Below, one piece after another: positions 52,231-60,806 of a DNA stretch of 64,000 nucleotides (position 1 is its first letter; each line of letters begins with the position of its first letter). Source of the DNA: Blautia obeum ATCC 29174 (GTDB lineage: Bacteria > Bacillota > Clostridia > Lachnospirales > Lachnospiraceae); assembly GCF_025147765.1 (NCBI RefSeq), contig NZ_CP102265.1:389001-453000 (forward strand), written 5' to 3'. The notes under the pieces are model-generated. The model made no database searches, was not told where the DNA came from, and saw nothing but the letters and a program-made list of their open reading frames with translations. The translations under genes and the position numbers were made by a program.

Positions 52231-53442
52231 ATGAATAACAAAAAGAATCTCAAAATGAAACCCGTAGGCAGTGAATACATGGAGCAGTATAATGCACTTC
52301 TTCGTTATGTATTTCAGGTAACTGAGCAGGAGCTGAGTTCCATTGGATGGCAGGAGAGAGAAATTATCCGTGCCAAATTTCCTACCATGGAAAAGGCAGA
52401 TGTTATAGGATGGTTTGATAATGATACCCTGGTTTCTCAGGTGGCAGTTTATCCGATGCATGTACGGATCTTTGGGCAGACTTATGCGATGGGCGGTCTT
52501 ACCGGTGTAGGAACCTACCCGGAATATTCCAACATGGGGCTGATGCACAAGCTTCTGGAACAGGCACTCAAGAATATGAAAGAGCGTGGACAGGATATCT
52601 GTTATCTTTACCCTTATTCCATACCGTATTACAGACGCAAAGGCTGGGAAATCATTTCTGATAAGATTTCCTATGAAATCAAGGATTATCAGCTCCCGAA
52701 GAATCATCAGGTTCCGGGGGATGTCCGCCGTGTGGATACGGAGGGAGAAGAGCTGAAAGAAACCTACAAGCGTTATGCCATGAGAACACATGGTGCGATC
52801 CTTCGTGATGATCTGGCATGGAATGAGTACTGGTTGTGGGATTCTGATGATATCATGGCAGCAGTATATTATAATGAAAAAAATGAGCCGGATGGTTATG
52901 TGATCTACTGGATCGCCAAAGAAGTATTTCATATTAAAGATATGATCTTTAATAATGAGGAGGCAAGGACAGGTCTCTGGAACTTTGTGGCAGCTCATTT
53001 TTCCATGATCAATCAGGTAGAAGGCGATACATATACAGATGAACCGCTGGCATTCCTTCTGGAAGATGCGAGTATCAAAGAAGTGATTTCTCCATATTAT
53101 ATGGGTAGGATCGTTGATTTTGTTTCTTTCATTGAGAAATATCCGTTTAAACCAAGTGTACTTGACCGGGAATGGAAATTCCGCCTGGTCGATCCGATCA
53201 TGGAATGTAATCAGGGAAATTTCCATCTGATAATCTCAAGGGATGGTCATGGACAGGTTATGCGGATCATGGAGCCATGCGAAGATACGATCAATATTCA
53301 GACAATGACCACTATGCTGATGGGCTACAAACGTCCGGAATATCTTGCAAAGATTGGACGTATTCAGGCAGCAGAGTGGACGATTGATATGCTTGAGGAT
53401 GCGATCGAGCAGCAGACTCCGTATATATCAGATTATTTTTAA
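52231..53442 (+). CDS. Eis-like GNAT acetyltransferase
   Basis: A 403-residue protein with the Eis layout: an N-terminal GNAT domain (acetyl-CoA loop region GGLTGVGTYPEYSNMGLMHKLLEQAL), a second GNAT-like domain and a C-terminal sterol-carrier-like domain. The family N-acetylates amines, including aminoglycosides and protein lysines, but substrates in gut Firmicutes are mostly unknown. ATG 52231 follows AAAGGGAAAG; an in-frame start at 52168 lies inside the preceding hairpin. It is monocistronic. Confidence 0.85.
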   Translation: MNNKKNLKMKPVGSEYMEQYNALLRYVFQVTEQELSSIGWQEREIIRAKFPTMEKADVIGWFDNDTLVSQVAVYPMHVRIFGQTYAMGGLTGVGTYPEYSNMGLMHKLLEQALKNMKERGQDICYLYPYSIPYYRRKGWEIISDKISYEIKDYQLPKNHQVPGDVRRVDTEGEELKETYKRYAMRTHGAILRDDLAWNEYWLWDSDDIMAAVYYNEKNEPDGYVIYWIAKEVFHIKDMIFNNEEARTGLWNFVAAHFSMINQVEGDTYTDEPLAFLLEDASIKEVISPYYMGRIVDFVSFIEKYPFKPSVLDREWKFRLVDPIMECNQGNFHLIISRDGHGQVMRIMEPCEDTINIQTMTTMLMGYKRPEYLAKIGRIQAAEWTIDMLEDAIEQQTPYISDYF

Positions 53443-53458
53443 AATATTTGAGGAACTC

Positions 53459-53487
53459 TTGACAATAGTATGTGTGCGTGTTATATT
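53459..53487 (+). promoter_or_regulatory. Strong promoter upstream of the DnaJ-like gene
   Basis: A perfect TTGACA (53459-53464) and TATATT (53482-53487) with a 17-base spacer. The predicted start is near 53494. No CIRCE inverted repeat was seen, so HrcA control is not indicated. Confidence 0.85.
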
Positions 53488-53512
53488 ACATATAGAACAA
53501 AAGAGATGGACA

Positions 53513-53546
53513 GGGGATGCGGTGAAAATAACTGCATCTCCTTTTT
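53513..53546 (+). terminator. Terminator-like hairpin in the leader of the DnaJ-like gene
   Basis: GGGGATGCGGT (from 53513) pairs with the segment ACTGCATCTCC (to 53541) and is followed by five T and AG. It lies between the promoter and the gene, 26 bases before the start codon. Transcription from 53494 would give an RNA of about 50 bases if it stops here. It looks like an attenuator, or the end of a small RNA. Confidence 0.65.
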
Positions 53547-53571
53547 AGCAATGTGAACCGGAGGTGGCATT

Positions 53572-54642
53572 ATGGCTAAGAGAGATTATTATGAAGTCCT
53601 TGGAGTCGGAAGAGATGCCGATGCCAAGGCGATCAAACGTGCATACAGAAAACTTGCAAAAAAATATCATCCGGATATGAATCCTGGTGATAAACAGGCA
53701 GAACAGAAATTTAAAGAAGTTACAGAAGCTTACAATGTATTAAGTGATACAGAAAAGAAGAAATTATACGATCAGTATGGTTTTGCTGCATTTGAAGAGG
53801 GCAGTGGAAATCCATATGGAGCCGGTGGACAGAATGGGACCGGAGGCGGTTTTCATGGAGGCTTTGGAGGATTTGACTTTGGTCAGGGCGGCAATGGTTA
53901 TCATGAGTATCATTTTGAAAATAGTAATATGGGTGATATGGGAGATATTTTCGGAGATATCTTTGGAAATATGTTCCATGGTCAGAAAAACAGTGGATAC
54001 AGTCGTCAGAGCAGTGGATTTGGCGGACAGGGCTTTCACAGTGGTTTCGGAGGAAGCGGATTTGGAGGGCATACCCAGGAAAAAGGCAGTGACCTCAGGT
54101 CTGAAGTAAGTATCAGCTTTGAAGATGCTGCATTTGGATGCGATAAAATGATCCGTCTTTCGGATCCGTCAGGAAGCGATTCCCAGACACTGCAGGTACA
54201 TGTTCCGGCAGGTATCGAAAATGGCAAGAGCATCCGTCTGAAGGGAAAAGGAAATCCTGGATTTAACGGAGGAGAAGCCGGAGATCTTTTGTTGAAAGTA
54301 AATATTCAGCCAAAGCCAGGATACGAACGGAATGGTATGGATGTCTATACAACAACAGAAATTCCATTCACAACAGCTGTTTTTGGCGGCGAGGCAAAAG
54401 TCTCTACATTGTACGGGGATGTGATCTGCCGTATTCCGGAAGGTGCTCAGACAGGAAGGAAGATCCGTCTGAAGGGCAAAGGTATCGTTTCGATGAAAAA
54501 TCCATCTGTTCATGGTGATCAGTATGTGACGATCCGAATTCAGGTGCCACAGAACCTCAGCCCGGAAGCAAAAGAAAAGTTAAGAGAATTTCAGCAGGTC
54601 TGCAGAAATGATGAACGGAAAAGAAGAGGAAGCGTAGCATAA
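53572..54642 (+). CDS. DnaJ-like co-chaperone (CbpA type, no zinc finger)
   Basis: A 356-residue Hsp40. The J domain (residues 4-70) has the HPD motif at 33-35 that stimulates DnaK. A long Gly/Phe/His-rich region (about 75-175) follows, then the two beta-barrel substrate-binding domains of DnaJ C. The four CxxCxGxG zinc modules are absent, so it is a type II, CbpA-like protein rather than canonical DnaJ. No dnaK or grpE is beside it. ATG 53572 follows GGAGGTGG. Confidence 0.9.
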   Translation: MAKRDYYEVLGVGRDADAKAIKRAYRKLAKKYHPDMNPGDKQAEQKFKEVTEAYNVLSDTEKKKLYDQYGFAAFEEGSGNPYGAGGQNGTGGGFHGGFGGFDFGQGGNGYHEYHFENSNMGDMGDIFGDIFGNMFHGQKNSGYSRQSSGFGGQGFHSGFGGSGFGGHTQEKGSDLRSEVSISFEDAAFGCDKMIRLSDPSGSDSQTLQVHVPAGIENGKSIRLKGKGNPGFNGGEAGDLLLKVNIQPKPGYERNGMDVYTTTEIPFTTAVFGGEAKVSTLYGDVICRIPEGAQTGRKIRLKGKGIVSMKNPSVHGDQYVTIRIQVPQNLSPEAKEKLREFQQVCRNDERKRRGSVA

Positions 54643-54657
54643 AGACGCTTCCTTTTT
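54628..54657 (+). terminator. Intrinsic terminator overlapping the end of the DnaJ-like gene
   Basis: GGAAGCGT (54628-54635) pairs with ACGCTTCC (54645-54652) and is followed by TTTTT. The left arm encodes the last residues and the TAA lies in the loop. Confidence 0.9.
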
Positions 54658-54720
54658 AAAATTATTTATAAAACAACTATGAAATTTTTGTAAAACTGTC
54701 CATTTTCGGCATTTTGTGCA

Positions 54721-54749
54721 TTGATTATTTGATAGGATAGAGATATCAT
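54721..54749 (+). promoter_or_regulatory. Promoter of the PAP2/CDP-alcohol phosphotransferase gene
   Basis: TTGATT (54721-54726) and TATCAT (54744-54749) with 17 bases between. The leader of about 70 bases contains TGAACAGTAAC at 54796-54806, which resembles the right arm of the guaA leader hairpin but has no left arm. Confidence 0.65.
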
Positions 54750-54827
54750 AAGCTACAGAAAAAACAGAAGTCCAATGACAGCAGAGTTTTGCTATGAACA
54801 GTAACAGACAGGCTGTAGCCGGAAAGG

Positions 54828-56081
54828 ATGGATATTTTGAATTATCTGAAACAATCAAAGCATTTGTGGATCATACCTGCTTATGGAATTTTTTATATGA
54901 TCTCGTTTATGCTGATGGAGCAGAGCGATGTAAAAATACATATGATTCATTCATTAGCTGATGATAAGATTCCGTTTTGCCCGTATTTTATTATTCCATA
55001 TGTACTCTGGTACTTTTTCCTGATCGGAACAGTGATTTATTTTGCGGTATTCTGCCCGAGCAAAAAAGAATATTATCAATATCTCGGAACTCTGGGTGTA
55101 GGTATGACACTGTTTCTGCTGATCTCTTATGTATATCCGAACGGACAGCATCTGAGACCGGATCTTGGCAGTACCGGAGGCGGTGTGTTTATTAGTGTGA
55201 TACGTTTTTTGTATAAAATTGATACACCTACCAATATTTTCCCAAGCATGCATGTATTTAATGCAACAGCAAGCTGTATCGCCTTATATCAAAATGAACG
55301 GTGCAGGAAAAATAAATTGTTCACGGTAAGTCAGATCATACTTACAATATCGATCGTTTTATCAACGATGTTCCTGAAACAGCACAGTGTGGCAGATGTT
55401 ATGACTGCACTGATCCTGAATATTCTTTGTTATCAGCTGTTTTACAGAGTGCTTCCTGCAAGAAAGGAACGCCTGGCAGAAGTACTTACACGCAGAGAGA
55501 TCTGTACGGTTCCGAATCTGCTCAGCACACTTCGACTGTGTTTGGCAGTTGTATTCTTTGGAATATTTGAGAGATATGGTGTAGGAGAGTACCGTACGGT
55601 ACTTGTACTGCTCATTCTTGCCGCTGCGGCAACAGATGTTCTGGACGGCAGAATTGCCAGATCCTTTAACAGTATCAGCCAGGTCGGACGTATTCTGGAT
55701 CCGGTGGCAGATAAGGCTATGCAGGGTGTGATGATTGCGTATCTGATTCCAAGATATCCACTGGCGAAGCTTGTGCTGATCCTGTTTGTGATAAAAGAGT
55801 GTTATATGACAGTTACAGGGTGGAAAGTACTGATGGAGACAAAAGAAACGATTGAGGCACAGTGGCATGGTAAGCTGAATACAGCAGTAACTTATGTAGT
55901 TGTACTGATCCTGCTGGCAGGACCGAGACTTCCATATTCTACATCTAATGTACTGATTGGAGCCTGTGCAGTCTGCATGGCAATGTCTCTGAGTATGTAT
56001 GCAGCGCAGTTTCGCGAAATGCTGGAACACCAGAATGGAAGATATCAGCGGAAAATGCAGGGCGGTTTCAGTGGTAATTAA
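54828..56081 (+). CDS. Fused PAP2 phosphatase and CDP-alcohol phosphatidyltransferase
   Basis: A 417-residue membrane protein with two enzyme domains. The N-terminal half is PAP2_3-like, with catalytic motifs FPSMHVFNA (about residue 140) and LKQHSVADV (about 185). The C-terminal half has the complete CDP-alcohol phosphotransferase signature DVLDGRIARSFNSISQVGRILDPVADK (D-x2-DG-x2-AR-x8-G-x3-D-x3-D). The second domain makes a phospholipid from CDP-diacylglycerol and an alcohol. If that product is a phosphatidyl-alcohol phosphate, such as phosphatidylglycerophosphate, the first domain could dephosphorylate it. ATG 54828 follows GGAAAGG. It is monocistronic. The lipid product is not predictable from sequence. 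Confidence 0.82.
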   Translation: MDILNYLKQSKHLWIIPAYGIFYMISFMLMEQSDVKIHMIHSLADDKIPFCPYFIIPYVLWYFFLIGTVIYFAVFCPSKKEYYQYLGTLGVGMTLFLLISYVYPNGQHLRPDLGSTGGGVFISVIRFLYKIDTPTNIFPSMHVFNATASCIALYQNERCRKNKLFTVSQIILTISIVLSTMFLKQHSVADVMTALILNILCYQLFYRVLPARKERLAEVLTRREICTVPNLLSTLRLCLAVVFFGIFERYGVGEYRTVLVLLILAAAATDVLDGRIARSFNSISQVGRILDPVADKAMQGVMIAYLIPRYPLAKLVLILFVIKECYMTVTGWKVLMETKETIEAQWHGKLNTAVTYVVVLILLAGPRLPYSTSNVLIGACAVCMAMSLSMYAAQFREMLEHQNGRYQRKMQGGFSGN

Positions 56082-56096
56082 AAGAAAGATTAATTT

Positions 56097-56138
56097 AAGG
56101 AAGGGGTTTCCTCAGAGGGGAGACCACCTTCCTTTTTT
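56097..56138 (+). terminator. Terminator between convergent genes
   Basis: AAGGAAGG (56097-56104) pairs with CCTTCCTT (56127-56134), with inner pairing, and is followed by a T run. It ends the phosphotransferase gene and lies next to the end of the minus-strand MoxR gene. Confidence 0.75.
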
Positions 56139-56139
56139 G

Positions 56140-57654
56140 TCAGACTGTCCTTATAACAGAATCAATTTCCTGGAGAAGATTCTGCCGTTCTTCCTGAAAT
56201 TTCAGCTTTTTATTGAAACGAAAATATTCTTCACAGCCAAAATGACTAATGAAAGATACTGCATTTGCGTTATGACTGAGATCTGAGATCAGAAACAAAA
56301 TTTCAGGTCCATCACCAAAAGCCGACTCAGCAAAAGAAAAGCCAAGATGCAGCGCCAGAGAAGTGCGGTTTACAGTATCCTGTCGGATCTTGACATTTTC
56401 CTCCAGAGCGTGACGCAGGATCGCGATTACTTCTTCCGGAGCAGAAATACGTTCCTGCTGAGTGAGGGAGAGACTTTGCTCAAGAATTCGGGCAATACGT
56501 TCCGTGCAGTCTGTTTCCATGCGGTCAAGCAGATGGTTTTCCAGGCGGATTTTTTGAGAAGTTCGATATTGTTCTGTAAAAGCAGCAAGCGTATTTCCTT
56601 CAAGAAGTGAGGCTCTGGCCTGACGGAGTACGCTCTGAAGGGCGACTGCGAACTGGTCTTCTTCCCGGAATTTCAGAAATAAGGTGTTCCATCCATCCAG
56701 AAGAAGCCCGGCAACAGTAAGACGTTCATCTGTTGGGGCATGGGCTGCCAGCGTGCAGAGTGACTCTACAACGGATTCATCAAGGGATCCGGAGAGAATT
56801 TCAGGAATCCGGTAATCCTGACGATATTTTGCGTAAAGCTGGTAATAAGCACCAAAATCTCTTGCAATCTCTTCATCCTGCAGATACTGACGGATCAGGT
56901 TTTCATCCGGAGCAAAATGCATATCCTCATATCCGTATAAAATTGCAGAAAGATCTTCCCAGCCACGTGCAGTGACGAAACAGATGCGGTCCGCCGTATT
57001 CTCAATATGGTAAAAATGTTCTCTTTTTAAACTCAGGTAAGAAAGAACAGAAGGATGAAGCCCTTTTGCAGATGCATATTCTTTCCATACATTGAGATCT
57101 GGTTCAATATCGATTCGTTTTACGCGGTCCAGAGTGACAATATCAAATTCTCTGGCAGATTTATTGTATTCAACAGGATTTCCGGCGGCAGCAATGATCC
57201 AGCCGGATGGAACCGGATGGGTACCAAATGTTTTATTTTGCAGAAACTGCAGCATAGTGGGAACCAGCGTTTCGGATACACAGTTGATCTCATCGATAAA
57301 AAGGATTCCTTCTTTACAGCCGGTTTCTTCTATCTTTTCATAAACAGAAGCAATGATCTCGCTCATGGTGTATTCTGTTACGGAATATTCTTTTCCCTGA
57401 AAATTCTTTTTTACAATGACAGGGAGACCGACAGCACTCTGGCGTGTATGATGTGTAATTGTATAAGCAACCAGTCCGATTCCACATTTTCTGGCGGCCT
57501 GTTCCATAATCGCTGTTTTGCCGATACCGGGCGGCCCGATCAGGAGAATCGGTCGTTGTCTGACAGATGGCAGGAGATAATGGCCATTGGAATCTTTACG
57601 AGTATAGACTTGTATGGTTTGGAGAAGTTCCTGTTTTGCTTCTTTGATATTCAT
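56140..57654 (-). CDS. MoxR-family AAA+ ATPase
   Basis: A 504-residue AAA+ protein with Walker A GPPGIGKT (residues 40-47), Walker B GILFIDE (Asp121, Glu122), sensor AAGNPVEYN and an extended C-terminal region. MoxR ATPases act with von Willebrand A proteins as chaperone-like assembly machines. Here a VWA protein gene lies 39 bases upstream in the same direction, so the two should form a pair. The target is unknown. Confidence 0.88.
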   Translation of the reverse strand: MNIKEAKQELLQTIQVYTRKDSNGHYLLPSVRQRPILLIGPPGIGKTAIMEQAARKCGIGLVAYTITHHTRQSAVGLPVIVKKNFQGKEYSVTEYTMSEIIASVYEKIEETGCKEGILFIDEINCVSETLVPTMLQFLQNKTFGTHPVPSGWIIAAAGNPVEYNKSAREFDIVTLDRVKRIDIEPDLNVWKEYASAKGLHPSVLSYLSLKREHFYHIENTADRICFVTARGWEDLSAILYGYEDMHFAPDENLIRQYLQDEEIARDFGAYYQLYAKYRQDYRIPEILSGSLDESVVESLCTLAAHAPTDERLTVAGLLLDGWNTLFLKFREEDQFAVALQSVLRQARASLLEGNTLAAFTEQYRTSQKIRLENHLLDRMETDCTERIARILEQSLSLTQQERISAPEEVIAILRHALEENVKIRQDTVNRTSLALHLGFSFAESAFGDGPEILFLISDLSHNANAVSFISHFGCEEYFRFNKKLKFQEERQNLLQEIDSVIRTV

Positions 57655-57693
57655 AAAATGTGGTATCCTTTCTGCATCTGAGATAATGCAAGA

Positions 57694-58878
57694 TTATGTT
57701 TCATCCATATATAACTTATGTGCCCAGACCGGAACTTTCTGATGTAGGGCCTTTTCACGGTAAAAAATAAAAGCAGTCTGATAATCTGTCGGTCTTTCGG
57801 GATAAATACCATCTCCGTCTGTGAAGTACAAAAGTCCTTTCAGATTACGGAGAGCTCCGGTGTTACGGAGATTCTGTACATATGCAAAAACAGGGCGGAA
57901 ATCTGTGCCGCCACGACCGCGGATCGTGATATGTGTCAGATAATTTTTCCAGTCATCTTCGCAGGTAACATGTATAACGTCCTGAATAAAGCTGTCACAC
58001 TGAATGATGTAAAGGTTCATTTTGCGGAAAAAATTTTCGTGATCACTGAGAATCCCATAAGTCTCTTCCATAAAACGCCGGACTGTAGCGGCGGAGCAGG
58101 AACCGGAAGTATCGATCGCAATGACGAGTTCTTCCATGCGGTTTACTTCCTGGTATTCCAGATGTTCAATGAGTGGCATATTGCCATAATGTTCCAGACC
58201 ATAGAGATAAGGAATATAGTCAAAACTTTCTGTATCTGTATGAAGTTCCTCGCGGTGAACGGCAAAATGTCTGAGAAAACGATGAAAATCATAGCGGTGT
58301 TTTTCTCGCAGACTGATTTCTTCCTGCAGACTCCCCGGGGAAGTGCCTCTGCCGTTAGAACCGTAGAGACCGAAACCACCGGTACCATAACTGTTGTTCC
58401 AGAGATTTTTCATCTGTTCGAGAAGCTTCTTACGGTCAGCCTGTTTCCAGAACTGATGATCATCCATTGCACAGGTTTCCGGCAGCTCAGGATTCTGCGA
58501 ATAAAGTATAGCCGGACGATATTCTTTTTTCTCATGATGGATCAGTCGATATACAGCAAGGTCGCAGGCCTGATCCCAGCGCTGAGCTTCAGAAGGTATC
58601 TCCAGGATCAGATGAAGGAAAAGACAGTGATACAGCATATGCAAAAAAAGCTTTTCCAGAGTATCGGGATCATCCTGAAACGTTTTTATAAGAAAATCCG
58701 GGCAGAAATAGATGACACTGCCATCTGTGCCGGCAGAGGATGTTTCTGAGGATTCCTGAAAGGAAAAATTCCAGAGAAGACGACGAAAAAAGGGATATCT
58801 GACAGAAAGCTGTTCACGTACAAAATTCCATATTTTTTCATAAAGACCGGAGGTGTCCGGAGAAATAGGATGTTTCAT
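57694..58878 (-). CDS. VWA-domain protein with degenerate metallopeptidase-like N-terminus (DUF2201 type)
   Basis: A 394-residue protein. The N-terminal part matches the DUF2201 metallopeptidase-like domain (HMLYHCLFLH at residues 80-89, then WDQACDLAV), but the HExxH glutamate is Met81, so peptidase activity is doubtful. The C-terminal part is a VWA-like domain with an intact MIDAS DTSGS (residues 256-260) and the later TDGDG motif. It partners with the MoxR ATPase downstream. ATG at 58878 on the minus strand; the small gene upstream ends 20 bases away. Confidence 0.82.
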   Translation of the reverse strand: MKHPISPDTSGLYEKIWNFVREQLSVRYPFFRRLLWNFSFQESSETSSAGTDGSVIYFCPDFLIKTFQDDPDTLEKLFLHMLYHCLFLHLILEIPSEAQRWDQACDLAVYRLIHHEKKEYRPAILYSQNPELPETCAMDDHQFWKQADRKKLLEQMKNLWNNSYGTGGFGLYGSNGRGTSPGSLQEEISLREKHRYDFHRFLRHFAVHREELHTDTESFDYIPYLYGLEHYGNMPLIEHLEYQEVNRMEELVIAIDTSGSCSAATVRRFMEETYGILSDHENFFRKMNLYIIQCDSFIQDVIHVTCEDDWKNYLTHITIRGRGGTDFRPVFAYVQNLRNTGALRNLKGLLYFTDGDGIYPERPTDYQTAFIFYREKALHQKVPVWAHKLYMDET

Positions 58879-58898
58879 AATCTTACTCCTTATCTGTT

Positions 58899-59234
58899 TC
58901 AGAAGGTAAAGTCATGGTCATGAAAGCCAAAGTGGTCTTTTTGGAATTCCAGAAAGAAGGAAAGAATTTCTTCCCGGTGGAGCCGGACGGCTTCCTCAAT
59001 AAATGTGTCGAGTGCGGATTCTGTGATCGATACAAACTGACAGAGTTTCTGAATACGAAAAAAATCATCCTGACGGATTAGTTCGATTATGGCAGGCCGG
59101 AAACGAAGGGAAAGATAATGCTGATATTTTTCTTTCCATACAGGATCCTGAACTTCCGTAAAACGTTTTAATGCAATAGCAAGACGCCTGGCTTCCTGAC
59201 CGGCAGATTCAAATTCTTTTTCGCAGCTGCCCAT
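58899..59234 (-). CDS. Small helical protein of the MoxR/VWA operon
   Basis: A 111-residue soluble, mostly helical protein with no motif I recognise (MGSCEKEFESAGQEARR...RPAIIELIRQDDFFRIQKLC...). The last 45 residues have an ankyrin-like helix-turn-helix rhythm and end in His/Asp/Phe-rich residues. The start at 59234 follows AGGAG on the minus strand; an in-frame start at 59300 has no site. As first gene of the operon it is probably a third component or adaptor of the MoxR/VWA machine. Confidence 0.65.
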   Translation of the reverse strand: MGSCEKEFESAGQEARRLAIALKRFTEVQDPVWKEKYQHYLSLRFRPAIIELIRQDDFFRIQKLCQFVSITESALDTFIEEAVRLHREEILSFFLEFQKDHFGFHDHDFTF

Positions 59235-59371
59235 GAAGAATGCTCCTTTCAAAAATAGTGAATAATTATTTAAGCGAATCAAGTAAGTTCCCTGCTTCAA
59301 TTGCGAATATCCGCTTGATCAGATGAAAGTTACTAAAAAGGATTAAATTCAGTGTATCATTTCGGTGGGAG

Positions 59372-59400
59372 TTGTCAATGGAAAAGAAATAAGGTATAAT
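59372..59400 (+). promoter_or_regulatory. Promoter of upp
   Basis: TTGTCA (59372-59377) and TATAAT (59395-59400) with a 17-base spacer; start near 59407. No PyrR-type anti-terminator structure was seen in the leader of about 50 bases. Confidence 0.85.
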
Positions 59401-59456
59401 CACCATAGTTGTATGACAGTGATATAATTCTAAAGAGAATGATAATGGAGGAAAAC

Positions 59457-60086
59457 ATGGAAAACGTATTTATTATGGATCATCCGCTGATCCAGCACAA
59501 AATTTCTATGCTTCGTAACAAAAATACAGGAACAAATGAGTTCCGTAAACTGATCGAAGAAATTGCAGTCCTTATGGGATATGAGGCACTGAGAGATCTT
59601 CCACTGGAGGATGTGGAAATTGAAACTCCGATCGAGAAATGTAAATCCCCAATGATCGCCGGAAAGAAGCTGGCAGTTGTGCCGGTACTTCGTGCCGGAC
59701 TTGGTATGGTAAACGGTATCACAACGCTGGTTCCGTCTGCAAAGATCGGTCATATCGGCCTTTACAGAGATCCGGAGACACATGAACCACATGAATATTA
59801 CTGCAAACTTCCGGATCCGATCGAACAGAGACTGATCGTGCTGACAGACCCGATGCTTGCAACCGGTGGTTCTGCGGTAGACGCAGTCAGAATGATCAAG
59901 CAGCATGGTGGAAAGAATATTAAATGTATGTTTGTCATCGCAGCACCGGAAGGTCTGGAACGACTTCACAGAGAACATCCGGACGTGCAGATCTATGTAG
60001 GACATCTGGATCGTGAACTGAATGAAAATGCTTACATCTGCCCGGGACTCGGTGATGCAGGTGACCGTATTTTCGGAACAATCTAA
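59457..60086 (+). CDS. upp: Uracil phosphoribosyltransferase
   Basis: Upp joins uracil and PRPP to give UMP in pyrimidine salvage. The 209-residue length from ATG 59457 is exactly that of the family, and GGAGG lies five bases upstream. The PRPP loop DPMLATGGSAVDAV and the uracil-binding YICPGLGDAGDR motif are intact. It leads a head-to-tail run with nth 24 bases downstream. Confidence 0.96.
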   Translation: MENVFIMDHPLIQHKISMLRNKNTGTNEFRKLIEEIAVLMGYEALRDLPLEDVEIETPIEKCKSPMIAGKKLAVVPVLRAGLGMVNGITTLVPSAKIGHIGLYRDPETHEPHEYYCKLPDPIEQRLIVLTDPMLATGGSAVDAVRMIKQHGGKNIKCMFVIAAPEGLERLHREHPDVQIYVGHLDRELNENAYICPGLGDAGDRIFGTI

Positions 60087-60110
60087 GAGACATCGGAGAA
60101 GCAGAAAATA

Positions 60111-60743
60111 ATGAAAAAAGAAGAACTGGCACTGGAAGTGATCGCCCGGCTGAAAAAAGAATATCCGGATGCAGGCTGTACACTGGATTATGATCAGGCA
60201 TGGAAACTGCTTGTGAGTGTCCGTCTTGCAGCGCAATGTACAGATGCAAGAGTTAACGTAGTTGTAGAGGAGCTTTATGCGAAGTATCCGGATGTGGCAT
60301 CGCTGGCGGCTGCAGAGCCGGAGGAGATCGAGGAGATCGTCCGGCCGTGTGGACTTGGCAGAAGCAAAGCCAGGGACATCAGTGCATGTATGAGAATCCT
60401 TCATGAACAGTATGATGACAACATCCCGACAACTTTCGAGGCACTTTTGAAACTTCCTGGCGTAGGACGCAAGAGTGCCAATCTGATCATGGGAGATGTT
60501 TTTGGCAAACCGGCAATTGTTACAGATACGCATTGCATCCGGCTTTGTAATCGAATCGGGCTTGTGGATGGAATCAAAGAACCAAAGAAGGTGGAAATGG
60601 CCCTGTGGAAGATCATTCCACCGGAAGAAGGAAGTGATTTCTGCCATCGCCTTGTGTACCATGGACGTGAGGTGTGTACAGCGAGAACAAAACCGTATTG
60701 TGACAGATGCTGTCTGGAAGACATCTGCGCGAAAAATATATAA
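60111..60743 (+). CDS. nth: Endonuclease III
   Basis: A 210-residue DNA glycosylase/AP lyase for oxidised pyrimidines. Visible are the helix-hairpin-helix LPGVGRKSANLI with the catalytic Lys, the catalytic Asp in VTDTHCIRL, and the four-Cys [4Fe-4S] site (C-x6-C-x2-C-x5-C) at the C-terminus. Same operon as upp by spacing; a terminator follows. Confidence 0.95.
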   Translation: MKKEELALEVIARLKKEYPDAGCTLDYDQAWKLLVSVRLAAQCTDARVNVVVEELYAKYPDVASLAAAEPEEIEEIVRPCGLGRSKARDISACMRILHEQYDDNIPTTFEALLKLPGVGRKSANLIMGDVFGKPAIVTDTHCIRLCNRIGLVDGIKEPKKVEMALWKIIPPEEGSDFCHRLVYHGREVCTARTKPYCDRCCLEDICAKNI

Positions 60744-60749
60744 TGATCT

Positions 60750-60785
60750 AATCGGCTCCTCAGGATATGAGGAGCTGATTCTTTA
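60750..60785 (+). terminator. Intrinsic terminator after nth
   Basis: AATCGGCTCCTC (60750-60761) pairs with GAGGAGCTGATT (60769-60780), with one G-U pair, and is followed by CTTTAAG. The U-tract is short, so some read-through into panE is possible. Confidence 0.75.
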
Positions 60786-60806
60786 AGAAAAGGAGAATTC
60801 TGTGAT

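Noticed and set aside
52129..53226. 365-residue open frame on the minus strand opposite the Eis-like gene
   Set aside because: Begins and ends within the acetyltransferase region with no start signal; the plus-strand protein has clear GNAT motifs.
59430..60662. 410-residue open frame on the minus strand across upp and nth
   Set aside because: It spans two certain plus-strand genes and their spacer, and shows no domain.
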